From Rubrobacter sp. (GTDB taxonomy: Bacteria > Actinomycetota > Rubrobacteria > Rubrobacterales > Rubrobacteraceae): DNA of 11,245 nucleotides. The translations under genes and the position numbers were made by a program. Below are positions 1-6,361 of this stretch, piece by piece; positions within the stretch are counted from its first letter, which is position 1, and the number at the start of each line of letters is the position of its first letter. The stretch is taken from the NCBI GenBank assembly GCA_013817025.1, contig JACDDK010000016.1, positions 1-11,245 on the forward strand. The letters are read 5' to 3'. Below the pieces are notes generated by a model, which worked only from the letters and a program-made list of their open reading frames with translations, was not told where the DNA came from and did no database searches.

Positions 1-492
1 GAGTTGGTGGACGCCATACGCCCGACCCTCGAAGCTACCGGTGCCAAAATATTGTGCGAGATGGGCCGCTACATCGCCGCAGCCGCTGGTGTACTCCTGA
101 CCCGCGTCATCTACCGCAAAAGGAGCGGCGAGAAAGACTTCATCATCGCCGACGCTGGCATGAACGACCTCATGCGCCCGAGCCTCTACGACGCCCACCA
201 CGAGATACGGGCTGTGAAAGAGAACGGTACCCTGACAAACGCCGACCTCGTGGGACCCGTGTGCGAATCCGGTGACTTCTTCGCCCGCGACCGCCAGCTC
301 CCCGACGCCGCCGAGGGCGAGCTACTGGCCGTCATGGACGCCGGTGCCTACGGTTTCTCGATGGCCTCGAACTACAACTCCCGCCCCCGCCCCGCCGAAG
401 TCCTGGTGCGCGGCGACCGCTGGGCCGTCGTGCGCGAACGCGAACATCAGGCCGACCTCGTGAAAGGCGAGCTCGTACCGGCGTTCTTGTAG
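1..492 (+). CDS. lysA: Diaminopimelate decarboxylase, C-terminal part (5' end outside window)
   Basis: PLP-dependent decarboxylation of meso-diaminopimelate to L-lysine, the last step of lysine synthesis, in the cytoplasm. The frame is open from base 1, so the gene begins upstream; about 163 C-terminal residues are visible, against roughly 420 for the family. Recognisable family motifs are AGVLLTRV, IIADAGMNDLMRPSLYDA (fragment residues 49-66), the catalytic-Cys motif CESGD (Cys88) and the substrate/cofactor Tyr in SNYNSRPRP (Tyr125). The family's EPGR motif, which lines the PLP phosphate site, reads E-M-G-R at residues 20-23, an unusual Pro-to-Met change. A TTG at base 4 is only an internal codon. 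The next gene starts 117 bp downstream; that gap has a weak 7-bp inverted repeat (AGGGTCT / AGACCCT) and no clear terminator. Related alanine-racemase-fold decarboxylases are possible, but the motif set fits LysA best. Confidence 0.93.
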   Translation, partial: ELVDAIRPTLEATGAKILCEMGRYIAAAAGVLLTRVIYRKRSGEKDFIIADAGMNDLMRPSLYDAHHEIRAVKENGTLTNADLVGPVCESGDFFARDRQLPDAAEGELLAVMDAGAYGFSMASNYNSRPRPAEVLVRGDRWAVVREREHQADLVKGELVPAFL

Positions 493-609
493 GTTTGAGG
501 TATAGGGTCTTCGTGGCGGACGGTGGGGGAGCATGACGGGGCCTGATGGCTTGGGAGACCCTCACCCTGTCGCGGAGGCCGGACCTCGAACCGTGGGAGA
601 AGGATAAGA

Positions 610-1524
610 GTGGCTAGAGGGACGCACGAAGCACTGGCCGACGAGCGCAACGCGCGCGTCGTCGTCTACATCAACGGCGAGTTTTATCCGAGGGACGAGG
701 CCAAAATATCCGTTTTCGATTCCGGATTTCTCGTCGGAGATGGCGTCTGGGAGGGCATCCGGCTGCACGAGGGCGCGTTCGCGTTTTTGGACCTGCATCT
801 CGACCGGCTGTTCGAGGGTGCGAAGGCTATAGACCTCGACGTGAGGATGTCACGGGAGGAAGTCACCGCCGCCCTGTACGAGACCGTCCGGCGCAACGAC
901 ATGCACACCGGCGTCCACGTGCGCCTGATGGTGACGCGGGGCGATAAGAAGACGCCCTCGCAGGACCCGCGGCTGGCTGTGAGCGGGCCGAACGTGGTCA
1001 TTATCGCCGAGCATAAGTTGGCGAACCCGGAGGTGAAGGCGGCGGGGGTTCGGCTGTTCACCTCGACGGTGCGGCGGCCGCCGCCGGATACCCTGGATCA
1101 GCGCCTGAACTGCCACAGTAAGCTGCACGAGGTGGTCGCCCTGATACAGGCCCTGAAGGCCGGGGCGGACGAGGCGTTGATGCTCGACCCGACGGGTGCG
1201 GTCGCCACCTGCAACGCGACCAACTTCTTTATCGTGCGGCGCGGCGAGGTGTGGACCTCGACCGGGCATTACTCGTTGGGCGGCATCACGCGGCGGATCG
1301 TGATCGAGCTGTGCCGGGCGCACGACATCCCCGTCTACGAAAAGGCCTTCTCCCTGACCGACGTGTACGGGGCCGACGAGGCTTTCGTCACCGGGACTTT
1401 CGGGAGCCTGACGCCCGTGGTGGAGGTGGACGGGCGTGAGATGGGGATCGGGAAGCGCGGTCCGCTAACCTCCCGATTGAGCGATCTCTACGCTGAAGCC
1501 GTCGCACTGGCGAGCGGGGCATAG
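610..1524 (+). CDS. Fold-type IV PLP aminotransferase-like protein (BCAT/D-amino acid aminotransferase superfamily)
   Basis: A 304-residue protein of usual length for branched-chain or D-amino acid aminotransferases. GTG start, supported by the Shine-Dalgarno GGAGAAGG about 7 nt upstream. Family features seen: AKISVFDSGFLVGDGVWEG (31-49), HLDRLFEGAKAI (63-74), GADEALMLD (185-193), NATNFFIV (202-209), the phosphate-loop-like GGITRRIV (224-231) and the C-terminal TGTFGSLTPV (261-270). Two expected PLP residues differ in my hand alignment. The Schiff-base Lys position falls near Arg165/Asn167, and the only nearby Lys is Lys171 in NCHSKLHEV. The Glu that pairs with the pyridine nitrogen aligns with Thr200. 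The substrate is therefore uncertain, and transamination itself is not assured. It is followed after 2 nt by a sulfotransferase-like gene, surely co-transcribed. The family assignment is firm; the function is inferred. Confidence 0.87.
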   Translation: MARGTHEALADERNARVVVYINGEFYPRDEAKISVFDSGFLVGDGVWEGIRLHEGAFAFLDLHLDRLFEGAKAIDLDVRMSREEVTAALYETVRRNDMHTGVHVRLMVTRGDKKTPSQDPRLAVSGPNVVIIAEHKLANPEVKAAGVRLFTSTVRRPPPDTLDQRLNCHSKLHEVVALIQALKAGADEALMLDPTGAVATCNATNFFIVRRGEVWTSTGHYSLGGITRRIVIELCRAHDIPVYEKAFSLTDVYGADEAFVTGTFGSLTPVVEVDGREMGIGKRGPLTSRLSDLYAEAVALASGA

Positions 1525-1526
1525 CC

Positions 1527-2261
1527 TTGTCCGAATGCTTGAGGCTGTCGATGTGGTCGGGACCGCGCAACGTCTCGACGGCGCTGATGTACGCCTTCCG
1601 GCAGCGGTCGGATACCGTGGTGGTGGACGAGCCGCTGTACGGGCATTACCTGGCGATGGTGGGACCGGGGCATCCGGGAGAGGCGGAGGTACTGGCAAGC
1701 CTCGACGCAAATGGCGAGCACGTGGTGCGGGAGGTCATCCTCGGGCCGTGCGAGAAGCCGGTCCACTTCTTCAAGAACATGGCGCACCATCTGACGGGTC
1801 TGGACCGGGCTTTCCTGGATAGTGTGACGAACGTGCTCTTGATCCGTAACCCAAAAGAGATGCTTCCCTCGCTAACAAAGCAACTCCCAAACCCAACCCT
1901 GCGGGACACCGGCTTGGCCTATCAGGTCGAGATCCTGGACTCGATGCTCTCCAACGACGAGCGCCCCGTCGTGCTGGACGCGGGGGAACTACTGTTGGAC
2001 CCGAAAGGTGTTTTGAGCGAGGCTTGCGAGAGGTTGGGCATCCCGTTCGAGGAGGCGATGATCTCATGGCCCCCCGGTCCAAAGCCCGAGGACGGTGTGT
2101 GGGCGGAGCACTGGTACCACAACGTCCACGCCTCGACGGGCTTTGGAGCGTACCGCCCGAAGACCGGGCCTTTCCCAGAGTATCTGGTGCCGCTGCTTGA
2201 GGAGTGTATGCCGCTGTACGAGAAGCTGCGGGAGTACGCCGTTCTAGCCGGTTCGTCTTGA
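1527..2261 (+). CDS. Sulfotransferase-like P-loop protein, partner of the upstream aminotransferase-like gene
   Basis: 244 residues. N-terminal beta strand and phosphate-binding loop LSMWSGPRNVSTALM (7-21), then VVVDEPLYGHYL (31-42). The second nucleotide-site motif LLIRNPKEMLPSL (104-116) resembles the R-[DN]-P of PAPS-dependent sulfotransferases. A distinctive motif, GPKPEDGVWAEHWY, follows at 184-197. The TTG start lies 2 nt after the aminotransferase stop. The in-frame ATG at 1551 would cut the first beta strand, so TTG is preferred; a G-rich stretch (GAGCGGGG) about 7 nt upstream could serve as ribosome site. From memory, plant 'branched-chain aminotransferase-like' proteins (Arabidopsis At3g05190/At5g27410) fuse this domain, with nearly the same GPKP-DG-W motif, to an aminotransferase domain. 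I infer a joint function that is not known to me. Its 3' end overlaps the convergent DoxX gene by 18 bp. Confidence 0.8.
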   Translation: MSECLRLSMWSGPRNVSTALMYAFRQRSDTVVVDEPLYGHYLAMVGPGHPGEAEVLASLDANGEHVVREVILGPCEKPVHFFKNMAHHLTGLDRAFLDSVTNVLLIRNPKEMLPSLTKQLPNPTLRDTGLAYQVEILDSMLSNDERPVVLDAGELLLDPKGVLSEACERLGIPFEEAMISWPPGPKPEDGVWAEHWYHNVHASTGFGAYRPKTGPFPEYLVPLLEECMPLYEKLREYAVLAGSS

Positions 2262-2744
2262 GCGGCGGTTGGCGAGGAGTGGGGAGAGGCCGGGGCTGCG
2301 TTTGATCAGCCTGGAGTCCAGAGAGAAAGCCTTCGCGGCGGGGCTCAGGATAATAAGAAGCGAGAGCAGGGCGACGAGGACGTTGATGTTAATGAACTCC
2401 GGTGTGCCGAGACCGGTGCCGAGCCTCACGCCGCCCTGGGAGAGCAGGACCATCGCGCTCAAAACGATGCTTCCTACTGCGGCAAAGTTGGTTAGGAGGC
2501 CCAGGATCAAGGCTATCCCCAGTGCTAGCTCGCCCGCCCGCACCACTTGAGCGAAGAGTTCGGCGTTTGGGACCACGGTCCCTTCCATAAAACCCCGGAA
2601 GAACGGTGGGGCTTGAGAGACGAAGCCGCCGGCGGCCAGGCTGTCGGCGAACTGCGTCGGAAACTCGGGGTTCAGCAGCTTCTCGATGCCGCCGTTGAGC
2701 CAGACGGCCCCGGCGATGATGCGTACCCACGTCATGCCGTTCAT
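2244..2744 (-). CDS. DoxX-family small integral membrane protein
   Basis: 166 residues with four predicted membrane segments. It begins MNGMTWVRIIAGAVWLNGGIEK; the N-terminal helix followed by NGG-EK is typical of DoxX/DoxD-like proteins. Later segments are ELALGIALILGLLTNFAAVG (about 92-111) and NVLVALLSLLIILSP (about 121-135), and the tail is basic (KRSPGLSPLLANRRSRR). The family includes the small subunit of thiosulfate:quinone oxidoreductase and MhqP/YphA-like redox-stress proteins; the substrate here cannot be told from sequence. ATG start with GAGG 9 nt upstream. It is divergent from the aquaporin gene across a 178-bp gap and overlaps the end of the convergent sulfotransferase-like gene. 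Confidence 0.85.
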   Translation of the reverse strand: MNGMTWVRIIAGAVWLNGGIEKLLNPEFPTQFADSLAAGGFVSQAPPFFRGFMEGTVVPNAELFAQVVRAGELALGIALILGLLTNFAAVGSIVLSAMVLLSQGGVRLGTGLGTPEFININVLVALLSLLIILSPAAKAFSLDSRLIKRSPGLSPLLANRRSRRTG

Positions 2745-2783
2745 GAATTCAATCCTCTTTCAGGGTCGCCGAACACTATGTCT

Positions 2784-2793
2784 ATTTTATATA
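2784..2793 (-). promoter_or_regulatory. -10-like promoter element for the DoxX gene
   Basis: Read on the minus strand, this AT-rich block is TATATAAAAT, standing out in GC-rich sequence about 40 nt before the DoxX ATG. It contains a good -10 match (TATAAA); I see no convincing -35. Confidence 0.35.
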
Positions 2794-2851
2794 CGCGTCG
2801 CCGGGACGGGTAGGTTCGTTCGCGCCATAGCTTGGAGACGCGGACTACAGG

Positions 2852-2867
2852 GTATGTAACATACAAT
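2852..2867 (+). promoter_or_regulatory. Palindromic operator-like site overlapping the aquaporin -10 box
   Basis: GTATGT-A-ACATAC (2852-2864) is a perfect 13-nt palindrome. It overlaps the -10-like hexamer TACAAT (2862-2867, 5 of 6 matching TATAAT). Transcription would start near 2874, giving a leader of about 49 nt before the aquaporin ATG. A palindrome on the -10 is the geometry of a repressor operator. No clear -35 is seen at 17 nt. Confidence 0.4.
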
Positions 2868-2922
2868 TCTCACGAGCCGCAGCCCATTCGAGGGCGTGAT
2901 CGGACCAGAAAAGGAGACCTGC

Positions 2923-3936
2923 ATGTCTGACAGAGGAGACCCCGGAGACATCCCGAGATGGGAAGACCCACCCCGTAGAGACCCTGGCCGGGAACCGTCC
3001 CAAGACCCCGCCCGGCGCTATGACCGCGAGGAGCGACCGGAGAACGAGGGCCGCGCTGACCCGCCGTTCTCGGAGCAAGAAGACATCCTCATCGGACGGC
3101 CCCGCGAGGATCGATCCGCAAGCGAACGCTCGAATGAAGAGCGCCCGCCCCGGAGCGGTGGGCGTGGCCCTCGGAGCCGGAGCGGCGGGCGGAGCCGGTC
3201 TAGCTCCGGTACCGGGCTGTACGGCAGCGACACCGGCTCGAACATAGTGCGGGCCGGTGTCGCCGAGCTCGTCGGCACTTTCATTCTCGTTTTTACTGGC
3301 ACCGCCGTCGCGGTCGCCGCGAGCCTGGACCAGGCGATAGTCGGCCTCTCCTACGACTCACTCGCCATCGCCCTGGCCTTCGGGCTCGTGCTCGTGGCGC
3401 TGGTCGCCGCTCTGGGACACGTCTCGGGGGCGCACCTCAACCCGGCGGTCACCATAGGGCTCGCGGCCACGGGTAAATTTCCGTGGAACCACGTACCGGT
3501 GTACGTTGGGGCCCAGGTATTGGGCGCGATACTGGCGGCCTTCGCCACCTGGATCACGCTGGGTGGTCCGGCGCGGGCCGAGGCTTCGCTGGCTGCGCCT
3601 AACCTGTCACCGGGTGTTGGAATCTTTCAGGGCTTCTTCGTCGAGATGATCATCACCTTCATCCTCGTCTTCGTGGTTGTCTCGGTGGCGACCGACGAGC
3701 GGGTGCCGGGCGGTGTTGCGCCGGTGGCGGTCGGGTTTGCGCTGGCGGCGGCGGTCTTTATCGGTGGGCCGGTCACGGGTGGTTCGGTTAACCCGGCTCG
3801 GGCGCTGGGACCGATCCTCGTGTCGTTCGACCGCTTTGACACTGCTCTAATCTACATTCTCGCCCCGATAGTCGGCGGCGTCCTGGCCGCGCTGCTCTAC
3901 GACAACTTCATCTCCGAAGCAAACGCCCCGGAGTAG
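2923..3936 (+). CDS. MIP-family aquaporin/aquaglyceroporin with a long charged N-terminal extension
   Basis: A channel for water or small neutral solutes in the cytoplasmic membrane. ATG start chosen because AAGGAGA ends 5 nt upstream; an in-frame GTG at 2896 lacks such a site. 337 residues, against about 220-280 for the family. Residues 1 to about 106 are hydrophilic, rich in Arg, Asp, Glu, Gly and Ser, and look disordered. The channel domain starts at NIVRAGVAELVGTF. Both NPA motifs are intact: HLNPAV (Asn173) and SVNPAR (Asn290). Hand alignment to AqpZ gives a selectivity filter of Phe153, Val278, Gly287 and Arg293. AqpZ has Phe-His-Thr-Arg, so loss of His and Thr suggests a wider pore than a strict water channel. 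It is divergent from the DoxX gene; the Rieske gene follows after 61 nt. Confidence 0.93.
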   Translation: MSDRGDPGDIPRWEDPPRRDPGREPSQDPARRYDREERPENEGRADPPFSEQEDILIGRPREDRSASERSNEERPPRSGGRGPRSRSGGRSRSSSGTGLYGSDTGSNIVRAGVAELVGTFILVFTGTAVAVAASLDQAIVGLSYDSLAIALAFGLVLVALVAALGHVSGAHLNPAVTIGLAATGKFPWNHVPVYVGAQVLGAILAAFATWITLGGPARAEASLAAPNLSPGVGIFQGFFVEMIITFILVFVVVSVATDERVPGGVAPVAVGFALAAAVFIGGPVTGGSVNPARALGPILVSFDRFDTALIYILAPIVGGVLAALLYDNFISEANAPE

Positions 3937-3997
3937 AACCGTAACGAAGCCGCCATGCGTATAAACTCTAAGACCCACTATCTACGAGGAGAATGTC

Positions 3998-4486
3998 TTG
4001 GAGAAGATCTCGCGCGAGAAGTTCGTCCGGATCGCCGGAACTCTGGGTGTCGGCGTAGCCGCCGCTTCGGTAGCAGCCTGCGGAGGATCGGGCGGCGGTA
4101 GCGGCTCCGGTAGCTCCAACGACTCCGGCGGTGAGAATAAGCCCGAAACTTCCAAATCTTCGGAGAAGAAGCCCGAGCAGGCAGAGTCCGGCACGTCGGC
4201 CATAGCGGCGGAGTCCGACGTGGCGCCCGGTAGCGCCAAGAAGTTCAAGGACGGTGGCGAGGACGCGGTGCTCGTTCACCTCGACAGCGGGGACTTCGTC
4301 GCATATTCGGCGGTCTGCACGCACCAGGGTTGCGTGGTCGCGTTCAAGGACAATCAGCTTTCTTGCCCGTGCCACGGCTCGGTCTTCGATCCCGCCAACG
4401 GCGGCGAGGTAGTCACCGGACCCGCCGAGACCCCACTACCCGAGATCCCGGTAAAAGTCCAAGACGGAAACGTAGTCAAAGCGTAA
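3998..4486 (+). CDS. Rieske [2Fe-2S] domain lipoprotein
   Basis: An electron-transfer protein, probably anchored to the outer face of the membrane. TTG start preceded by AGGAGA at 5 nt; the nearby ATG at 3993 is out of frame. 162 residues. The N-terminus is positive and hydrophobic, with a lipobox VAAC (Cys28). The sequence SREKFVRIAG (5-14) looks like a Tat signal whose second Arg is Glu. A Gly/Ser/Lys/Glu-rich linker spans about 29-80. The Rieske domain carries both cluster motifs, CTHQGC (Cys107, His109, Cys112) and CPCHGS (Cys123, Cys125, His126), then the usual FDPANGGEVVTGPA. The missing quinol-oxidase-type hydrophobic N-terminal helix and small size fit a free lipoprotein rather than a cytochrome bc1 subunit. 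No partner oxidase or reductase lies next to it. Confidence 0.92.
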   Translation: MEKISREKFVRIAGTLGVGVAAASVAACGGSGGGSGSGSSNDSGGENKPETSKSSEKKPEQAESGTSAIAAESDVAPGSAKKFKDGGEDAVLVHLDSGDFVAYSAVCTHQGCVVAFKDNQLSCPCHGSVFDPANGGEVVTGPAETPLPEIPVKVQDGNVVKA

Positions 4487-4487
4487 A

Positions 4488-4506
4488 CAGCCGTCAGCTA
4501 TGGGCC
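4488..4506 (+). repeat. Left arm of a 19-bp perfect inverted repeat
   Basis: CAGCCGTCAGCTATGGGCC begins 2 nt after the Rieske stop. Its exact reverse complement occurs at 4605-4623; 98 bp lie between the arms. Confidence 0.8.
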
Positions 4507-4604
4507 AAGAAACAAGAGCCTGGTATGGTTTTTACATGCGGCGATGCTCTCGGTGCGTGGTGGTACGTGAAGGCGATATCCGCGCTACACGCCAAAAAGC
4601 TGAC

Positions 4605-4623
4605 GGCCCATAGCTGACGGCTG
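4605..4623 (-). repeat. Right arm of the 19-bp inverted repeat
   Basis: GGCCCATAGCTGACGGCTG on the plus strand, the exact complement of the arm at 4488-4506. The unit AGCTGACGGC also occurs twice here (4598 and 4612), and a variant AGCTGAAGG at 4634, so this is a small cluster of related units. The 136-bp structure 4488-4623 could be an intergenic repeat element. I see no target duplication at its edges. Confidence 0.75.
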
Positions 4624-4655
4624 ACAGGCAAATAGCTGAAGGTCGGCGGCTACTA

Positions 4656-4670
4656 TAGAATGCGGTCATG
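4656..4670 (+). promoter_or_regulatory. -10 box placing the transcript start at the ATG of the coiled-coil gene
   Basis: TAGAAT (4656-4661) lies 6 nt before the ATG at 4668 and there is no Shine-Dalgarno, so the transcript would be leaderless. The -35 region is not convincing. Confidence 0.4.
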
Positions 4671-5285
4671 GAATCGGGCGAGGAGCGTATCGGGCTGAAC
4701 GGGGCGGCGGCGGTGCTTGGAGTGCCTGCCGGCGCGGTACGGCGTCTGGTTGCCGAGGGCCGTCTTACTTCGGAGCGCGGCTTGGACGGTGGTTATTCTT
4801 TGCGGCTTTCGGAGGTCGAGGGATTGGCTCGGGAGTTGGAGGTCGAGGGGGCCGAGGGCGAGGTGTTCGAGGGTGAGATCCCACGGGACGACCACGCATC
4901 TTCGAGGCTCCCGGCGGTACCTTTCGAGCGGTACGAGCGTCTGCTGCAGCAGGGCCAGGACTACAAGACCCGCCTCGAAGAACGGAACCGCCAGATCGAG
5001 GAGGTACGCGCCGAGCGCGACGCAGCCCGCGTTGAGATGGATCGCCTGTGGTCCGAGATAGAGCGCCTCAACCTGATCGAATTCCAGCGCGAACTCCAGG
5101 AGAAAACCATCTCCACCCTCGAAGAAGAGAAAGCGAAGCTCGAAGCCGACCGCGAACGCCTGATGAACGAGCAAATGAAGCTCACCGAGGAGAAATCCGC
5201 CCTCTTCGAAGACCACATCCGGTTAGAGGCCGAGCTGAACGTCCTCAAGAACCGTGGCTTCTGGTCCCGCCTGTTTGGCGGATAG
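4668..5285 (+). CDS. Protein with N-terminal HTH, long coiled coil and C-terminal amphipathic tip
   Basis: 205 residues; not assigned to a named family. Residues about 8-52 look like a MerR/excisionase-type winged helix: GLNGAAAVLGVPAGAVRRLV, then EGRLTSERGLDGGYSLRLSEVE. An acidic linker spans 58-80. Residues about 86-195 form a continuous, highly charged heptad-like coiled coil rich in Glu, Arg, Lys and Leu. The end, NRGFWSRLFGG (195-205), is a short amphipathic aromatic-basic tip of the kind that can touch membranes. This order would allow a DNA-to-membrane or DNA-to-protein tether, but that is inference. ATG start with no ribosome site and a -10 box 6 nt away. The broken ABC-transporter gene starts 30 nt downstream and may once have shared the transcript. 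Confidence 0.75.
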   Translation: MESGEERIGLNGAAAVLGVPAGAVRRLVAEGRLTSERGLDGGYSLRLSEVEGLARELEVEGAEGEVFEGEIPRDDHASSRLPAVPFERYERLLQQGQDYKTRLEERNRQIEEVRAERDAARVEMDRLWSEIERLNLIEFQRELQEKTISTLEEEKAKLEADRERLMNEQMKLTEEKSALFEDHIRLEAELNVLKNRGFWSRLFGG

Positions 5286-5315
5286 CCCGTGGAGGATCCA
5301 ATAGAAGAATGAGCG

Positions 5316-5351
5316 ATGAGCGCGGCCATCCACACCGAGGGGCTGACTAAG
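5316..5351 (+). pseudogene. 5' fragment of an interrupted ABC-transporter ATPase gene
   Basis: From the ATG at 5316 the frame reads MSAAIHTEGLTK, a typical ABC ATPase N-terminus (compare A-I-x-TEGLTK-x-YG). The similarity stops exactly where the inverted repeat at 5351 begins. The continuation is found in the same frame at 6384. Removing the intervening segment restores GLTK-TCGRKGRSIRDINLTV. Confidence 0.7.
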
Positions 5352-5368
5352 AGCGCATTTCAAAGCCC
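5351..5368 (+). repeat. Left terminal inverted repeat of the insertion cassette
   Basis: GAGCGCATTTCAAAGCCC, preceded by ACTAA. It pairs with 6362-6379 at 15 of 18 positions. Confidence 0.75.
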
Positions 5369-5522
5369 TATCGCGACACGAAGTAGTGTTAGGGGATGGT
5401 GAACGGAGCTGGCAAGCGTTTCTCGGTATTCAGCGGCTTGCGATGTTGATGGCTCACATTGTGCAATCGCGGCAAATTAGTATCATCGCACGCCGTTATG
5501 AGTAGCAGCTATGCGCATGGGA

Positions 5523-6185
5523 TCACGCTATCCAGGAGACCTTATAACCGCCCATCTTGAGACTCTCTATGACACTTGAAGGGTCTGTGGTCACTAGCTG
5601 AAATATCAGGGTGCGGTTACCGGATCTCCGGTCCGGATCGGAGAGGACGCTGACTATGTCCACCTCAAGGTCCTGGATTTTTCCTACTATCTCGGCCAGG
5701 ACCCCCGCCTTGTTCGCCGCCTGGACTTCGATCCGGCAACCGGGCTCAGGCAACCCAACGAGCGTTACCAGAGCCCGCATCACATCTGAGGATGTGACAA
5801 TCCCCAACAGCTGCTCCTCGGCCACCGCCGACCCCTCATCCACCACGGCCCTCTCGGTCACCACTGGCAGGCTTTGTATCTTGTGTTCGTACATCTCCTG
5901 TGCGACATTCTCTATAGAGTCCTCCGGGTCCGCCGTGATCACCTCTCGGGTCATCACATCTCTCACCCGTATCTTCTGCAAAACGCTTGCTCGCTCCGGA
6001 TCACCCAAGGCAGGGCTCGCACCTCTAAGATCACGATCGGTAACTATCCCTACCAGACGCCCCTGCTCTAAAATCGGTATGTGCCTTATCCGCCTCTCCC
6101 GACAGAGGGTCAAGGCCTCGGCCACGCTTGCCTCGGGCGAAAGCGTCACGAGTTTACCGGTCATCCAGTCTCGCACCAGTAGCAT
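5523..6185 (-). CDS. AcuB-like protein with two CBS domains and a C-terminal ACT domain
   Basis: 220 residues. CBS1 (about 1-57): VRDWMTGKLVTLSPEASVAEAL with IRHIPILEQGRLVGIVTDRDLR. CBS2 (about 74-140): VRDVMTREVITADPEDSIENVA with IQSLPVV and LLGIVTSSDVMRAL. ACT-like domain (about 149-218): RIEVQAANKAGVLAEIVGKI, ending GGYKVSWIA. Order, length and motifs (RIRHIPI, ITDRD-like, ASPAL) match Bacillus AcuB, an adenine-nucleotide-sensing regulator linked to acetoin use and acetyl-CoA synthetase. The ligand here is inferred from the family. ATG start with GGGAGG 9 nt upstream. No acuA, acuC or acsA neighbour is present; the gene stands alone inside the insertion cassette and looks less GC-rich than its neighbours, as a transferred passenger would. 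Confidence 0.9.
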   Translation of the reverse strand: MLLVRDWMTGKLVTLSPEASVAEALTLCRERRIRHIPILEQGRLVGIVTDRDLRGASPALGDPERASVLQKIRVRDVMTREVITADPEDSIENVAQEMYEHKIQSLPVVTERAVVDEGSAVAEEQLLGIVTSSDVMRALVTLVGLPEPGCRIEVQAANKAGVLAEIVGKIQDLEVDIVSVLSDPDRRSGNRTLIFQLVTTDPSSVIESLKMGGYKVSWIA

Positions 6186-6247
6186 TTTTGCTAACCTCCC
6201 TTTCCCCAGAGCGGCGATCCCAGCCTAGAATAGCATTCTGCCACTAA

Positions 6248-6265
6248 TAGTGCATTCCGAAACCT
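6248..6265 (+). repeat. Internal third copy of the cassette end sequence
   Basis: TAGTGCATTCCGAAACCT matches the right end (read inward) at 15 of 18 positions and points the same way as the left end. Like the left end it is preceded by ACTAA (6243-6247). With the right end it bounds a 132-bp sub-segment. Confidence 0.6.
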
Positions 6266-6361
6266 CCATTTGAGTGTCTGAGGCTGACAAACGCAGATCC
6301 GAAATGGAGAAACCACTGCCGAATACCCTCCGTTTCCCGCTCACACTGCACCTGCCGCACC

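Noticed and set aside
504..560. Terminator after lysA
   Set aside because: The AGGGTCT/AGACCCT arms are about 40 nt apart with no following T-run.
5369..5522. Transposase remnant in the left part of the cassette
   Set aside because: Short minus-strand frames here end quickly and show no DDE-type motif; I cannot support a transposase call.
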